A DNA stretch of 64,000 bases from Thamnaconus septentrionalis (lineage: Eukaryota > Chordata > Actinopteri > Tetraodontiformes > Monacanthidae). The translations under genes were made by a program, and so were the position numbers. Of this stretch, positions 11,132 to 29,600 are shown in pieces. The stretch spans positions 20,668,361-20,732,360 of the forward strand of contig CM020501.1 in assembly GCA_009823395.1 (NCBI GenBank). The letters run 5' to 3'. Each line of letters starts with the position of its first letter. The stretch's first letter is position 1. The notes under the pieces are model-generated. The model made no database searches. It saw only the letters and a program-made list of their open reading frames with translations, and was not told the origin of the DNA.

Positions 11132-12148
11132 TTGTGTACACTAAAAGTAAAATTTACACACTTAAAAGTCTGAAAAGAACCTGGGCATGCACGATAACCT
11201 CTTGACAGGCTCTTCAAGTGATTCAGTTTTTTTCCATAGGAATTTTCCCGAAACATTTTTACAGTCCATAGTTTAACTGTACACAGTCTAAAGCCACAGT
11301 GAACTATGATTACATCCATTTCATCTTTACAATGTGCAAAAATCCTCCGGGGGGAGACGGGCTGACAGTAGTATGAGCAAAGGAAAAAAAAACCAAACAC
11401 AAACAAAAAAATATTGCAAACAAATATATAATAATGATGAGCAAATAAGTGCAGCAAACAGACAAAAGCACTTCATATCAGGGACAGTGAACACAACTGC
11501 AAGACGGCTCGAAGCAGAAACTTGGTCCCTTAAATTTCCCTTCTGATGAAACTCGATTGACGAGAAACTTTGACAATTTCAGTGGTTTTTCAACAACAAA
11601 ACGTTACGTTATTTTTTAAATTCCCCCAGGACAAAAAACAAAGAAACAAAAACCTACTAGACAACTGAAAGTGAAAAGGTCTGGAATCTCCCTAAAAATG
11701 ATTGAAGGTGGAGTTAAATTAAAATCGACTCGACGACAGACTCGGCGGATTTGCCGCCGTCGGCTCGGCAGCAACATTTCAAAAAAAAAAAAAAAAAAAA
11801 AAAAAAAAGAAACATGCTGCATCATGACTGCCAGCGTGGTAGGAGGGAGGGAGAGAGAGGGCGGGGCTAACACAAAATAGGCTAAAATATGACAAACTGC
11901 GCAAAAGGAAAAACAAAAACTGGGTTAAAAGTTTTTCACGAAACAGCAGCAAAAAAAAAAAAAAGACAAATCGGGGGAAAAAAAGAAGAAAAAAACGCAC
12001 AAAAACGCTGAGTGGGATTTTGCAGGCAGTGTGGTTTCAAGTTGATAAATATATAGATATATATTGATATAGATTCTGTATATGTATATAAATGTCTTAA
12101 AGTGGTTGCACTCATGTTCCATGTCCTCTTTAGCCAGTGTTTCCTTCT

Positions 12149-12255
<107 letters not shown>

Positions 12256-12721
12256 CCGAGAAGAAAAAGAAAAACACCAGAACTAAAAGGTGGAGAATTA
12301 AAAGGAAAGAAAAAGGAGGAAGTGGATCCCTGATTATTTACACCTCCAGTCTTACAGATATGAACAGAACAAGTCTTCTTCTACCCTCTCCTCTATAAAT
12401 GAACGTCTCTATAAATTAAAGATCTCGTCTCCTATTGGGCCACGTGTGCAGCCAGCCCCTCCCACCCTATCGCCCCCCTCCCTCTCTCCCTCTCTTTCTA
12501 CCCAGCTGGTTCCTGTCGTCGTAAATGCTTCATTTAATTCTTAAAAAAAAAAGAAAAAGGAAGAAAAAACATTGAGAAACAGAAGAAACGCACTAATGTG
12601 TGTTTTGACGGTCGGAGAGGAACTAATCTGCAGCGAGAGAGAGAAAAAAAAAACTAAATAAATTATTATAAAAATGGATCGAGTCAGAGGCAGGGGTCAG
12701 GGGTCAGAGGTCAAGGGTCGC

Positions 12722-18028
<5,307 letters not shown>

Positions 18029-18313
18029 GATGATCCTCCTGGAGACGCACAAACCGTCCGGGCTAGACCTGGGGGCGGGGAGAGAGAGAGAGAGAGGGAG
18101 TGAGTGAGAGAGAGAATGGGGGCGTGGTCAGATCATGTGTTCAAAGCAGAGGTGGCAAATATTTTCCCTCACTGACATGACGGAAAAATCTGGAGGCCAC
18201 CTGTCATTTGGACCGATTGCAATTCACACCCCTGACCACTTGGTGGCAACTGAGGTGGCGCTTGTAATTCCAGCCTGTGGTGAGGCAGCAGAGCGCTGAT
18301 TCAGCTTCCAGAA

Positions 18314-18691
18314 CAGGCGTGGGCAAACTACGGCCAGGGGGCCATTTGCGGGCCGTTAAGCTTTTTAATCCGGCCTGCTGAGCTTGAAGAAATTATAGTA
18401 ATAGAAAGTAGGTCATAAAAACGCTGTATTTCATCCATTTTTCCTCAGTGCTTTGAGAGTCAGTTCAATAAAAAGCTAAATACCAAGGAGCTTCAAAGAC
18501 GTGTTGTTGTCACCCCTTGCTCAATTTCCAGGCGACATTAAAGCGCGTGTTTTCCACATGTCCCATGATATATTTTTTCCTCCGATGAGGTCAGCAAACA
18601 AAACACTCCATCCATCTGCTCCTGCTCCGCCCACTCTGTCAAATTTTAGGACCCACTGTGGTCCACCGGTCAAAAAGTTTTTCCATGTCTG
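18314..18691. mobile_element. hAT-type element, 378 bp
   Basis: The left end is CAGGCGTGGGCAAACT and the right end AGTTTTTCCATGTCTG. Reverse-complementing the left end gives 12 of 16 matches with the right, and three of the four mismatches are C-to-T type. The 8-base flanks TTCCAGAA (18306-18313) and CTCCACAA (18692-18699) agree at 6 positions. The GGGCAAACTACGGCC start is typical of a hAT family. Confidence 0.7.
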
Positions 18692-18699
18692 CTCCACAA

Positions 18700-20570
18700 C
18701 AACATAAACAGCTGCGAGAAGTCGCCTGTCAGAGGCAAAAGTCAGATTTTCATGTGTAGTTACTGAGGCTACAGTCAGCTGATTTTGTCGCTGTGTGCAG
18801 AGAGAAAAAGCTGGATATTCATCTGCTTGATGCGCTTTGGATTTTCTGTTCAGCTAACTTTGGGCGGACTATTATTTAAAAATGAATGAAAATGAAACGC
18901 TATTGAATATGTCCTTATCATAAAAAAAACAAAACACAAGTGACTGGTAAAAATAGATTACACAAAGATTTTAATTACCCTGTCAGCCAAAGCGACCGAC
19001 AACAAAAAGCGCGACCTCTGGTTCAAAGTGACACAAACAGAGCGACGACGAGCAGCTAGCGGTCGTGACAGCAGTGATGAAGAGCCACGACGGAAACAAG
19101 CAGCCCCGACGTCTCACTCAGAGCTGCGACCTCCCATTTAGAAAAACCAACACGTCATGTGGTGTTTACACAAAGACATCAAACAACCTCACGACATCAA
19201 CGCCGGTGCCCAGTGACGCATAACTGAGATTTCATTAGTGCACTCACGTTGCCCACCGCAGAGAAAAATGCCCCAGAAGCTCCTGTGTAGACGTGTAGTG
19301 TTTGGTGTGTTATTTTTTCTTAGATTATTATTATTTCCTTGCAGTTTCTACAACACATTTTGTGGCTGAATACAGAAGAAGATTTCAGAGGAAGTCTGGC
19401 TAAACCAAACGTATTCAGACTCAGAACTGAGAGGAAGGTTTAAAAAAAAAAAGATAGCAATTAAGAATGTAGCGTGGCCTTGTTACAGAAGCTTTATTCT
19501 ACTGCCAGATTTGCAAACGACTGCATTCCTGTAGTTTATATGTTTTGATAGCCGATGTTTGCAGCGAGTAATCTCGACTGAGTCAAACTGCAGCTCACGT
19601 CACAACTTTTCAGACTTTACAGCCAGCCTTGCAGGTTCATGAGACGCTAACAGACGGAACTGTGACGCGCATTCCACAAGTTTCCTCTTCACCTGAGCCC
19701 ACTGACCGGAAGCAGGAAGCTCTGCGTGACTTCCGCACCTCCACTGTGTTTGTGCCTTGTCGGCCTTATCGGTGAGGATCACCGGGGTGCAGGTGTCAAC
19801 ACACAGGCACAACACAACATCAGTTCCCTGTGACACAACACCAGTGTCCTCTGTTTCCATAAAACGACCCAGTGGGTCACCAACACACCGAGTCACCAAG
19901 TTTTCGGGGAAGAAACAGACTCGTTTCAAAGCAGCTGTTAGCTGGCACTTTAGCTCGAACTTTAAAGTCCGACGGAATTTGGTCAAAAACTACCGCCAGC
20001 CACAAGGTGTTTATCTGTCGAGACGAGCCGAGGCCACAGTGACGAGGTTCAAACTGGCCGGAAGGCTGATTATCTTCCCCACTAGCCAAGGTTCCGCGGA
20101 TCTTGCCTCGCTTGGCGTCCCGGCGGCAACATCAGGCTAACGGGGCTAACTCAAGCTAAACGGTGGCTCCCGTTAGCCTATCCGGGACCTGACAGTTTGG
20201 TCAGAGTCGTGGGCAAACTAAAAGAGGAGGGATTAGTCACACGGTGTATTAGACGAGCACTATTGTCAAACTGCGGGGCCAACGCACACTTCCCTGTCAC
20301 AGGGTGTAAACGGCAGCTACACTTAGCCGCTAGCCACCTGCACACGAACGCAAAGCCAGGCTGCGCTGCCAATAGTGATGTTATCAACCGGCGTAGGGTG
20401 TCAGTTTCCAGAGTGTAATAAACAGAAAACTAGCAGCAAACATCTCTATATGTATTGCGGTTGGTTGACGGAGGCAGAACCGCTGCGAGACGAGTCAAGT
20501 GCGCAGCTAGTAAGCCGAGGTAGGCAGCATCCTCGCCTAGACTTCTGCCTAGCTTTAGTATTAGCATTAG
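18700..20570. other. aftph upstream intron or flank, nothing gene-like
   Basis: Between the first coding exon of aftph and the CpG-rich region near 20.8 kb I found no coding exon or clear mobile element. It is presumably the 5' intron of aftph. Confidence 0.4.
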
Positions 20571-20579
20571 CCTAGCCCC

Positions 20580-20990
20580 ACCATCATACGCGGCTGGTTT
20601 TGACAGCAGGTGCTTCAGTTGCAACGAGAGAGAGAGAGAGAGGAGGGAAAATACGGGGTGAGCTGACCGTGAGGTGCCGTTCTCTGATTCCCATCCCCCG
20701 GTGAGACACTGGCTGTCCTCCTCCCGTCGGCTTAGTCCATCCAAGCGGCGCAGGACGACTCCGAAAGCCCGCACGAAAAGTGAAGGTTGACTCAGCCGGC
20801 CCCGGCACTCCGCCGCTGCCTGTTACCTTGCCTCGAAATCACCCGGCATGCACCGCGGCGACAGGGTTTTTCCGCCCGCCCCCCCTTTTACTCCGGTGCT
20901 CTGTGAAAAACTTTCTGCGTCGAACAGGTAGAACAGCTGTTTGCGGCACGTCGGCGGACAGGAGCGGACAGGAAGTGACAGACACTTGCG
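20580..20990 (-). promoter_or_regulatory. putative aftph promoter / CpG-rich region
   Basis: CpG content is raised here relative to flanking DNA, with several CCGGC- and GCGGC-type clusters. It lies between the first aftph coding exon and the lgalsl 3' end, so a minus-strand aftph start is expected in this interval. No core element was identified. Confidence 0.35.
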
Positions 20991-21105
20991 ACTCACTCCT
21001 GCCTGGAGAACAAACCAGGTGGCACAAGACTAGTTTTAGAATTTTAAATATTAATGCAAATTAATCACTAAAACAACAACCAGAACAACTACAATGATAA
21101 TGTAT

Positions 21106-21111
21106 TTTATT
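21106..21111 (-). terminator. candidate poly(A) signal of lgalsl
   Basis: On the minus strand this is AATAAA, 484 bases after the lgalsl stop codon, in AT-rich DNA. Confidence 0.6.
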
Positions 21112-21594
21112 CACAAAGAACTTGTAAACGACCTGAACCAACACAAAGACACAGGTCGGATAAATAAACTATTAAAACAACATGTAATAAACACAGTGTA
21201 GTGACACGTTGATATGGTAGAAAAAGGCAGCAGGCATACAGTATGTATTTTTATAATAATCTGGTGAAGAAAAAAAAACAAAAAAAAAAAATTTTATATT
21301 ACAAACCACATTTACACATAGGACAAGCTGAAGTGGGAACATTTGATCATGTTATAAAATAATTTACCCATGACCACCTACAGTACACAGTGTTTTCCTT
21401 TTTACAGTAAAGTGTTTGTTCAGCAAGCGGCTCCTGAGGGTCTTTGGGTTCTTCACATCTGCAGGTCGTCGCAACCAACTCAAAAAGACATTTCTCCTCA
21501 AAAAAAAAACAAAACATGTTTTCCTCTTCTCAGATCCACAGTAAAAGTGGGCGTCGCTACCCTTCAGAGTCCATACAGGAAACTTCACTGGATG

Positions 21595-23013
21595 TCAAGC
21601 CAGTTTGGTGACTGTTATATTGCCTTTGATCCACAAGGTGTCAACATCGTCCAGCGAGGCCACCTGGTGGGGGAAGTCGCACAGCTGCTCCCCGTCCACC
21701 AACACGCTGAAGCGACTCCGTTCGCAGCGGATTTCCAGCTAGGAGACAGAGACATACAATTCACTTTTTCACGCTGAGAAATTTGCATGTCAGCAGCTGA
21801 ACCTTGTGGGTTCGATTCCCCCCCCGTTGTCATGCAGTCCCTGCACCTGCACCTGCAGGGGTTTGTTTTGCTCAGTGCTTTTTTTTCTGCTCCAGCCTGA
21901 AGTGGCCGCTACCTTGAAGGGCTGGTCCGGAATGAAGGGGAAGAAAGGCGCCGCCCTCTCAGCCTCCCACCACGTCCCGGACCTGCAGGCTCTGCGGAGA
22001 ACCTGCCGCTCCCGGAAGCGAGCGCACAGCTCCAGGGCCACGTTGGCGGGAGGCTCCCGAGACGTCCCGCGGCCGCACGTCAGAGCCACGTAGAACCTGA
22101 CACAACAACAACAACGACACGAGTTTCATTCCCCACCCACGCTGAGCGACCTGCCCCTTTAAACGGTGGAGTGGGTGGGGCTCACCTGTCAGGACGAGGG
22201 TCCACGTGACCGAAGATGATGATCTTCTTTCCGGGCTGAGCCCCCCCTGAAATGTGACCCCTGAAAGGAACAGCCTGTACAGAGAGAGAAGCAAACTTTT
22301 GGTACTCTAACTATGTCCTATTTTGTTTTATTGACATTATTCTTTCAATAAAACCATTTCAATACAACCAAACATTATAAAGGATTCAAATATTGTCTCA
22401 TATCTACTTGGATGTTTTCACTGCACCTCATTTTGACTCTGTCTATGTCTTTCTCTGTCTCTATTTTTCTTATCTTGTTTTGTTTTTCATTTTCACCCCA
22501 ACTGGTCAACAGTGGGCTGAAAGTGGCTCCGACCCCTCCAGGGATGGGGGTCTGCAGGTGTTCTCCCACTGGGCAGTTTCTCTTGCCCTCTTGGGCTTCG
22601 TGCTGCTCTGGAGGATCAATTGGTTTTCTCTGTGATTGTGCAAAGATCTTGCACAGGGTCGCCTCTGGCTGAGATTTAGTGCTTTGTAAATGAAAGTTGA
22701 CTGATCGATTGATTGATATCTATTCAGCAAGGTTGATTATTAACAGAGGTAATTGTTAAAGCATCTCAAACTTTACTTGCTGGCGTATTCCTTCGATTCC
22801 TCGTCTCTCTGCTGGTTCTGCATTGGTGTGTGTGTGTTTTGTGTGTTTGTGCTGTGTGACCGCTGGCCTGACCAGACATGTTACCAGGCTTCTATGGGCC
22901 TCTCTCTCCTCTCTCTCCACGGGACGAACGGCAACCTTGACCTCCTCTGGGACGGCTCTCTGAGGAAACACCCACCTCTGAAAACGGATAGAAGAAGAAA
23001 TAAAGATATGATG

Positions 23014-23063
<50 letters not shown>

Positions 23064-24133
23064 CTCAAATTAATCACCAATCAACAATTAGTAAATGAAT
23101 TACTAATTGATTTTCATTCAGAGGTTTTCAAACATTGTTGTAGATTCTCACAAATACAGTATGCATACGTACTGAATTTTGTCAGTGAATCTGTCAAGCC
23201 AAATATCTTTGTTTATATTTGCATAATTTGCTATCATTAGGGACTCAGCCTGAGTGATAAGACAGAACAGAGCAGGTCATCGCCAAGGCGAAGACCTGAT
23301 TGTATTTTTTTCTATCTGTTTCCTTCATCATTTTTGTCGTAATTGGTTTAAGTTCTTTTTCTAAATGTTATCGCCTGGAATGTCTGGTTGCTTGTGTGAC
23401 AGTGGCGGTCCTGTCACTATGCCTCCAATAGATCATGCGCCCTGGCTACTTGACCAAGGGGATATCCCTTTGGCCGAATGGTTAAGCGCACATGGCTGTT
23501 GCCCGGGAGTCTGGGGTTCAAAGCCCGCCCGGGCCCTCTGCGCCTTACCACACTTGCTTTATATATATACATAATATTTATGTAATATGTATATTTCAAA
23601 AGTTCTGTTTGTGTGTGTGACGCGTCAATCGACACTTTCACAACATGGAATCAAAGGACTCACATAGTGAAAGTCAGCGGAGTGAGGTCACATGAGTACA
23701 TGACCTGCACGAGCTACATCACAAACCAGAGTCCAGGGGGGCGGAGCTGCGGTTTGCCATCAAAATAAAAGCGGCGTCATTTAAAAAAAAAAAACAACCA
23801 ACAAACAACAAAAAAAAAACTGCTCCGCTGTGAACTACAGACAACCACAAGAAAAAAAAAAAACGACAGGAGAAATGAAGAACGAGGTCGTGACTTCTCG
23901 GAGAGAAGAACTTGACACAAACCGTCAGACTTTGGCACGTGATCGTGTTCGTTAGTCAAACACTGACTGGAGGTCGTTTCCGTCACGCTCACTGTGACGT
24001 CACGCGTGGCAGACGGCCGCTCCTCCCTCAGAACTCCGAGAAAAACGAGAGAAATGAGTCTCACCGATCTCAAACTCACCTTCCTGGTCGGCGCTGTCGC
24101 TGTTGCTCCAGCTGCCCTCTGCGTCTCAGCCAT
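21595..24133 (-). CDS. lgalsl: galectin-related protein (galectin-like fold)
   Basis: This is a cytosolic galectin-fold protein of poorly known role; mammalian LGALSL is reported not to bind lactose. Four coding exons (minus): 24133-24080, 22274-22186, 22096-21913, 21738-21595. All have GT/AG sites and continuous phase, giving 156 residues. The short N-terminus (MAETQRAAGATATAPTRK) is followed by one galectin domain: PFRGHISGGAQPGKKIIIFG, CGRGTSREPPANVALEL, FFPFIPDQPF, FSVLVDGEQLCDFPHQV, and an end in NITVTKLA. The canonical sugar-binding His-Asn-Arg run is not recognisable; RFRERQVL occupies that region. A CTCCTCCCAG acceptor ending at 24164 indicates an upstream non-coding exon. It is transcribed in the same direction as aftph, as in human 2p14, and human LGALSL is slightly longer (172 residues). 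Confidence 0.92.
22530..23070. repeat. degenerate interspersed repeat plus (TAA)n in lgalsl intron 1
   Basis: The stretch ending TAGTGCTTTGTAAATGAAAG followed by a GATTGATTG run (22676-22717) resembles the 3' ends of fish LINE/SINE elements. A (TAA)n array occupies about 23016-23062. No coding exon is seen between 22275 and 24079. Confidence 0.4.
23236..23330 (+). mobile_element. 5' end of the hairpin-bearing repeat family
   Basis: It shares ATTAGGGACTCAGCC with ATTAGGGACTGAGCC at 36464. It also shares the pattern of a hairpin followed by (T/C)ATTGT and T-rich sequence. Here the hairpin is GGTCATCGCC-AA-GGCGAAGACC (one mismatch). The rest of the 3-kb element is absent. Confidence 0.55.
23458..23535 (+). 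repeat. tRNA-derived SINE fragment or tRNA pseudogene
   Basis: TTTGGCCGAATGGTTAAGCG matches the A box of a Leu/Ser-type tRNA. GGGGTTCAAAGCCC matches the B box, about 35 bases later. The acceptor arms do not pair well, so it is not an intact tRNA gene. Confidence 0.55.
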
Positions 24134-24163
24134 GTTGTCGGCTTAAAGAGGCAAATTAATCAG

Positions 24164-26600
24164 CTGGGAGGAGAGAGAGAGGGAGAGAGAGACAGAGGAA
24201 GGGAGAGGGAGAGAGAGAGAGAAAGTCTGGTCCGACTGGCTGTTCCACTGACGTATCAAACTCCGACCTGGTTCACTGCACACACACACACATGCACGCA
24301 CGCACACACACACACACACACACACACGCACGCACACACACGCACACTGTGCTAATCAGCTGTTCTGTCTCAGGTCGACAACAAGCGAACTCATTGTGAG
24401 GCCAAAGCTCCTCGTGGCCCCTCAGATATTTTTTTCTTTTTTTCTTTTTTCTTTTTTTCCAGCGACTCAACTCTCTGGAAAAAACTCTGACTGTCAGGGA
24501 CCAGGGACCGGGCCTCCCTCCCCCAGGTTTGAACCTCTGGTATGACAGGTCAAAGGTCAAACCGAGATAAAATGTAATTGTACAGCCACTCAAACATGCT
24601 TTTCTTGGGCTTGTTTGAGGAAATCACTAATGTTTCAATTTTCTCTTACACACTGGTGGAACAAAGTTCTTGGACACTTTATGCATTTGTTAGGGACGTA
24701 CTGTAATGTGCCAAGAATCAGTGATAAGACTCCAAGTGCAGTTTATTTCAGAACTTGGTGGTTCAGCAGGATGCCGACTTTACCTTTGTAGTACAAGAAC
24801 TACAAGAATTTAGTTTTCTTATTTTCCATTTGTTTGTGTGCCTCAGATGCAGCCAAACCATTTGAAACAACAACAACAACAGCAAAAATCAGACAAACAT
24901 TGAATGACAATAATTGGGTGTCCAAAAACTTTTTTCCACCATTATCGTTCTTCCAGGCTTGTAATGGAGTTCCTCTCTGCGTGTGAGTGTTAGCGGCAGG
25001 CGGAAGAGGCTGCAACGCTGATCCTCAGTGTTAACCCTCTGTTTGTGTTCACAACGTTGAAGATGACTGCAAAAACATGTGACAGCAGCGGACAGAGGCG
25101 GGGCCTTGGCAGGAAGTGACATCCAGTGATGTGGTCACCACCCACAAGATTCGACAGTCTCAAGGCCAGTGTAGCATCTAGGCTAGGAGTAAGTGACTGG
25201 TCGTGAGAGCAGGCAGTGAACCCTGAAAACAGACAGAACTTCCAGTTCCAGCTTCGTCCACTGTAACCACGTTCCAGGTTTCATTGTCGCCATTTTTTTA
25301 AGGGTGACAGAAATAAAAAGAAGAGAGAGACTCACCTGCATTTCCACGCTGCTTGAGGGAAAACTGTCTGTGTTGTCCTTTCCCTTGTTAGATGTTCTGC
25401 ATGTTGGATGGTGGAAGAATGGGAGGAAGCAGGAAGAGGAAACACGTGACCCGCCTGGCCACTGCGACTCATTGAAGCGTCCCGACCGCCAGTCTGAGGA
25501 GAAGGTTTCCCTGGAAAACCCTCTGACGGCGTAAGTCCCCAGTCAAAGCAATACAAATGATCACAAATTACAAATGTGATTAATTAAGCTGAAGACAAGT
25601 GTGGAGAACAAGGCGGAGACGACAGGACCGAACCATCCAGTCAGCTGATGGAGAAATGAGTCAGGTGGGAACTTTTAAAAAGGGTCCACATATTCTGTAA
25701 AAACCCACTGCAAGGGTATTTTCCAAATTTCATTTGTGATGTCACCGAGGGCGCTGACAGCAGCGCAGGCTGGCTTAGCAAGGTCCAACCAAGCGTCTGT
25801 TTTATTGGGAGGCTGTAAACAAAGGGGTAAGTATGCTGACAATCAGTAGGGAGGAACCTTTAAAAAACAAAGTCAGGATTTTTCAACTTGCAGACTTTGA
25901 AAATAAAGAAATAATATAATACACATAATATATAGGCTACTAAAAACAACAATTGTAATATGTATTCAGTAGATTTACCAACTTTCAACTTTCTTCAAAT
26001 TTCAGTTTTTCAAGTTTTGTCTTTATTTAGAGGATCAGTTGTTTCTGAGCATCACAAGAACAAGAACAAGAACAAGAACACACTGAACTGCTTGTGCATT
26101 TAATATGAAACCAAACAGAACCAACCCAGAACAGTCCCAAACTGCTTGTTTCATTGGCTGGGGGAATCTGAGGTCACATGACTCGGTCCCTGTAAATATC
26201 TTCAGTAAATAAACCGTAACAAACAACATTAAAAGTTCAGCAAGTCAGAAGAAAAATTGAAAAAAAAAAAAGTGCTTTAGCTGCTCAATGTGTTGTGCTT
26301 CTTCTGCATGAAGCCTTTGAAATATACATTTTAACAGATTTTAAAAATAAAACAAAAATAAAACATTGCAATTGACAAATGAATAGTATTATCAATACTA
26401 CTATTACTACTACCACTACCACTACTACTACTACTACTACTACTAATAATAATGATGAGTATTTGGTTGCATTAGCGTGTCTGCTGCCACTAGATGGGGC
26501 TACAAGCCAGAACAACTTGACCCACTGCTGACTAGGGTTCCAAATATTAAAAGTCCTGCTGGGTTCGCTGGCTGACCGCAAACACCTGTAGCACCTGTGC
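24164..26600. other. lgalsl upstream flank to slc29a2 3' region
   Basis: It contains GA- and CA-rich tracts at 24171-24340, (CTTTT)-type tracts near 24430, and ordinary non-coding sequence. Short stretches of (CAAGAA)n and (CTA)n lie near 26055 and 26400. The upstream exon of lgalsl should be here but was not located. A minus-strand AATAAA at 26027-26022 is a candidate slc29a2 poly(A) signal. Confidence 0.4.
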
Positions 26601-26684
26601 AGCACCTGCGCTGCACTGACGGACTTATCGGCTTCACTTGGAACACTAGGAGCAAGAGGGGGGACGACACGGCCTTCAGCAGGT

Positions 26685-29600
26685 TTAAACCAGTCGTCCC
26701 AGCAGGAAGGACAGAGACGCTCCCAGTGCCAGGCCCAGGATGAGGAAGAAGGTCATCAGTGTGCCGGCTGTCTCCCGGTCGGCGCCGTGGACGAACCTGG
26801 AGGATGGAAGGAGACGAAGAAGAAGAAGAAGAAGAAGAAGAAGAAGAAGAAGAAGAAGAAGAAGAAGAAGAAGATTTTTGATTTTTACAACCACTCTTTG
26901 CTTTAAAAACTGGAAATTACGCACATTTTTCACACATACATACATTTATGGAAAATAAAAAAACCAAAAAACAAACAGATAGATAATAAACAAAAACAAT
27001 CCAACAAAAGCCTAAAAGAAACATTCAATCTTTCAATGGTTCAGAAAAAAGAAGGAGAAGAACACGTGGATCAGCTTAAAAACAAAGCGCAATCCAACCA
27101 ACAAAAATGTTACTTTGTAGCTGTCACATCTTTCTAAATCCTTGAAATTCCTGGACGAGGACTCACTGCGGAGCGTAGGCCATGCACAGTGTGGCCAGGT
27201 AGCCGTTGCTGAAGGAGAACAAGGCGTTGATGGCGACGAAGGCGGCGTCGTGGCTGAAGATGACGACGAGCCGTGAGTTCTCCACGTTGCACAGCATGAG
27301 CAGCGGCATGAAGAGCGCACGGGACGCCACGGCAGCCGGGAACAGGCCGCTGTCCTTGGAGGGCTGCGCGAAGGTTGCTCAAGGTCACCGAAGAAGGAAA
27401 GAGAGGAGGGAAGGTGTGTTCTTACAATGCAGGCGGGCGCACTTACCCAGCGCAGCAGAGAGGGGGCGCTGCGGCCAGCCAGGTCCATGACATTGAAGAC
27501 GATGAAGCAGCAGACGCAGGTGAACACTTTGTCTGTGGGAGGAGGAAAAAAAACAAAAAAACACAAAATGTTTTAATACCCAGAAACAGAAACACACTGG
27601 GAGAGTGAGGCCTGGATGTGTACACTGCCCCCTTGTGGCTGGGAACAGTGGAACTCATGCAAAACCTTTGGATGGATAGTAATGAAAGAAACATCAGACA
27701 CTGCTGTTGGAGAAGAGTGAGGAAGAATGACGGAGTGAAGAAAAGTCACAAAGAGTGAAGAGTGACAGAGAGTGACAGAGTGAGGGAGAGTGACAGAGTG
27801 ACAGAGAGCAAAGCACATTGAGGAAGAGTGATGAAGTGAAGAAAAGTGATGGAGAGTAACAGAGAGTGACAAACAGTGACAGAGAGAGTGAAGAAGAGTG
27901 AAAAAGAGTGGCATCTCACCCCAGCCGGCCGAGTCTTTGTAGACGGTCTGCACTCGGACGGTGACGACAGGAAACACCGACAGGGTGACGGCAAACACGC
28001 AGGTCACACAGGCAGCCATGAGCCAGATCTGCAGGAAGATTCCACATTACCGACACGCACAGCAGGGAATCCTGGGAATTTGGAGAACTCTTCAAGGGTT
28101 TGACGCTTTCTCTTTGCTCGACAGCTCACTCCGCTCTGTTTTACTTCCGTTGTCTGACAAACTATGTGTATAATGAGACAAGCCCAGTGGCAGCACATTA
28201 GCTATCATGCTAACGTCATTAAGCTCAGTGCGGAAGCGCTAATGCCACTCAACAAAATGAGGCCATGAACAAATTGCACCCAAAGTGTTACATTTTTTTA
28301 TGGAAGGCGGCACAAAGGTCAGGAAAGACGAGAGACCTGGTCAGAGAAAGAAACATTCAGGCTTATTAGGTTTGTTAATCTGATATGAAGGAATGCAGAG
28401 TCAGGTCCAGCAGACGAAGTGAATTGAACCTTTTTGAAGACGGCGAAGACGGACGAGCGCTCCTGGTTCTGTCCCGGCTTGCCGACGGACTTCCTGTCCA
28501 CCTCCAGCTCCTTGTTGTTGTTATTCAAGGCCTTTTCTTTAAAAAGAAAAACAAAAATGAAAGGGGTGGGGAAGAGTGGAGACACATTGGTGACATTTAA
28601 ATGACTCAACGGTGACATTGTGGATAACTCAGAATTCCAAACTTTTGATTTCAATCTTGTGAAATTATAAGACTGATTTGGAACTGGCAGCTAGCCAGTG
28701 TGTGTTGCGCGGTGTGACAAGAGCCTTTTCAGTTGAAGGTCATGCGAGCCTGGGAGCGTGAAGTGATCGCATGTTGACGCAGCAGGTGTGTTTGCCGAAA
28801 TTTAAATGGGAGTCAAGGTTCATTTATTTATTAATTTATGTGTATGTACATCCGAGGGGCCTGGATTAGCATGCTAGCCTCCAGCTAGCTGCCACTTAGG
28901 CCTTATTTATTGCCTTTATCTTCAACTTCACCTTCTGAAGCCCTTGTGACGATGGTAAACAGGACAGAGTGTTTCTGCCATTCGGTTATATTGTGGTAGC
29001 AGAATTTTTTTTCTTCGAAATTAGATATCACATAATGCCGTTTTCCCAAAGAAAAGCGCTGATGGATGACTTCCATGGAAAAACCTGCCAGATTTCTTCA
29101 AGTAAAGTCAGATAAAGCCCAAATCAAATCTGACTGGTCTGCTGGGATGTAATCAAGTTTGGCTTCCAGTTTCCTCTGTGTGGGCTTTCTGCCAGGTGGA
29201 GTTTGAGATAAACGTCATGTTAACTCATTTTAGATTCAGTGTTTGGCAGATTAAAGAGATGAAACCAAAGAACGTTGAGTCAGATTTCTACTTTCAAACA
29301 CAACTGGACTGATGACCTCTGACGTGAACATCAGAACCGACCTGCTCTGCTGAGGAGCTCTTCCGACGTCTGCGCCTCATCACGCCGACTTCGGTCCAGG
29401 TAGAAACGGGCAAATTCCTGCAGAGGAAGAAAAGATGAAGGATCAGAAAGGCGAAGGGTCACCTTTGAGGTTTGCTGACGCTGTTTGTTCTGGTAGTTTA
29501 TTCAGTAAGAAGCCGCTGGGGATCGGAAAGCATGCACAGGCGTGGTCGCTACAAACCAATCAGAAGGCAGCAGAATAATTGGCTGGAGGCAAAAAAACCC

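Noticed and set aside
21795..21830. tRNA B-box-like GGGTTCGATTCCCCC
   Set aside because: No A box or tRNA arms nearby; it lies in an lgalsl intron and is not enough for a tRNA or SINE call.
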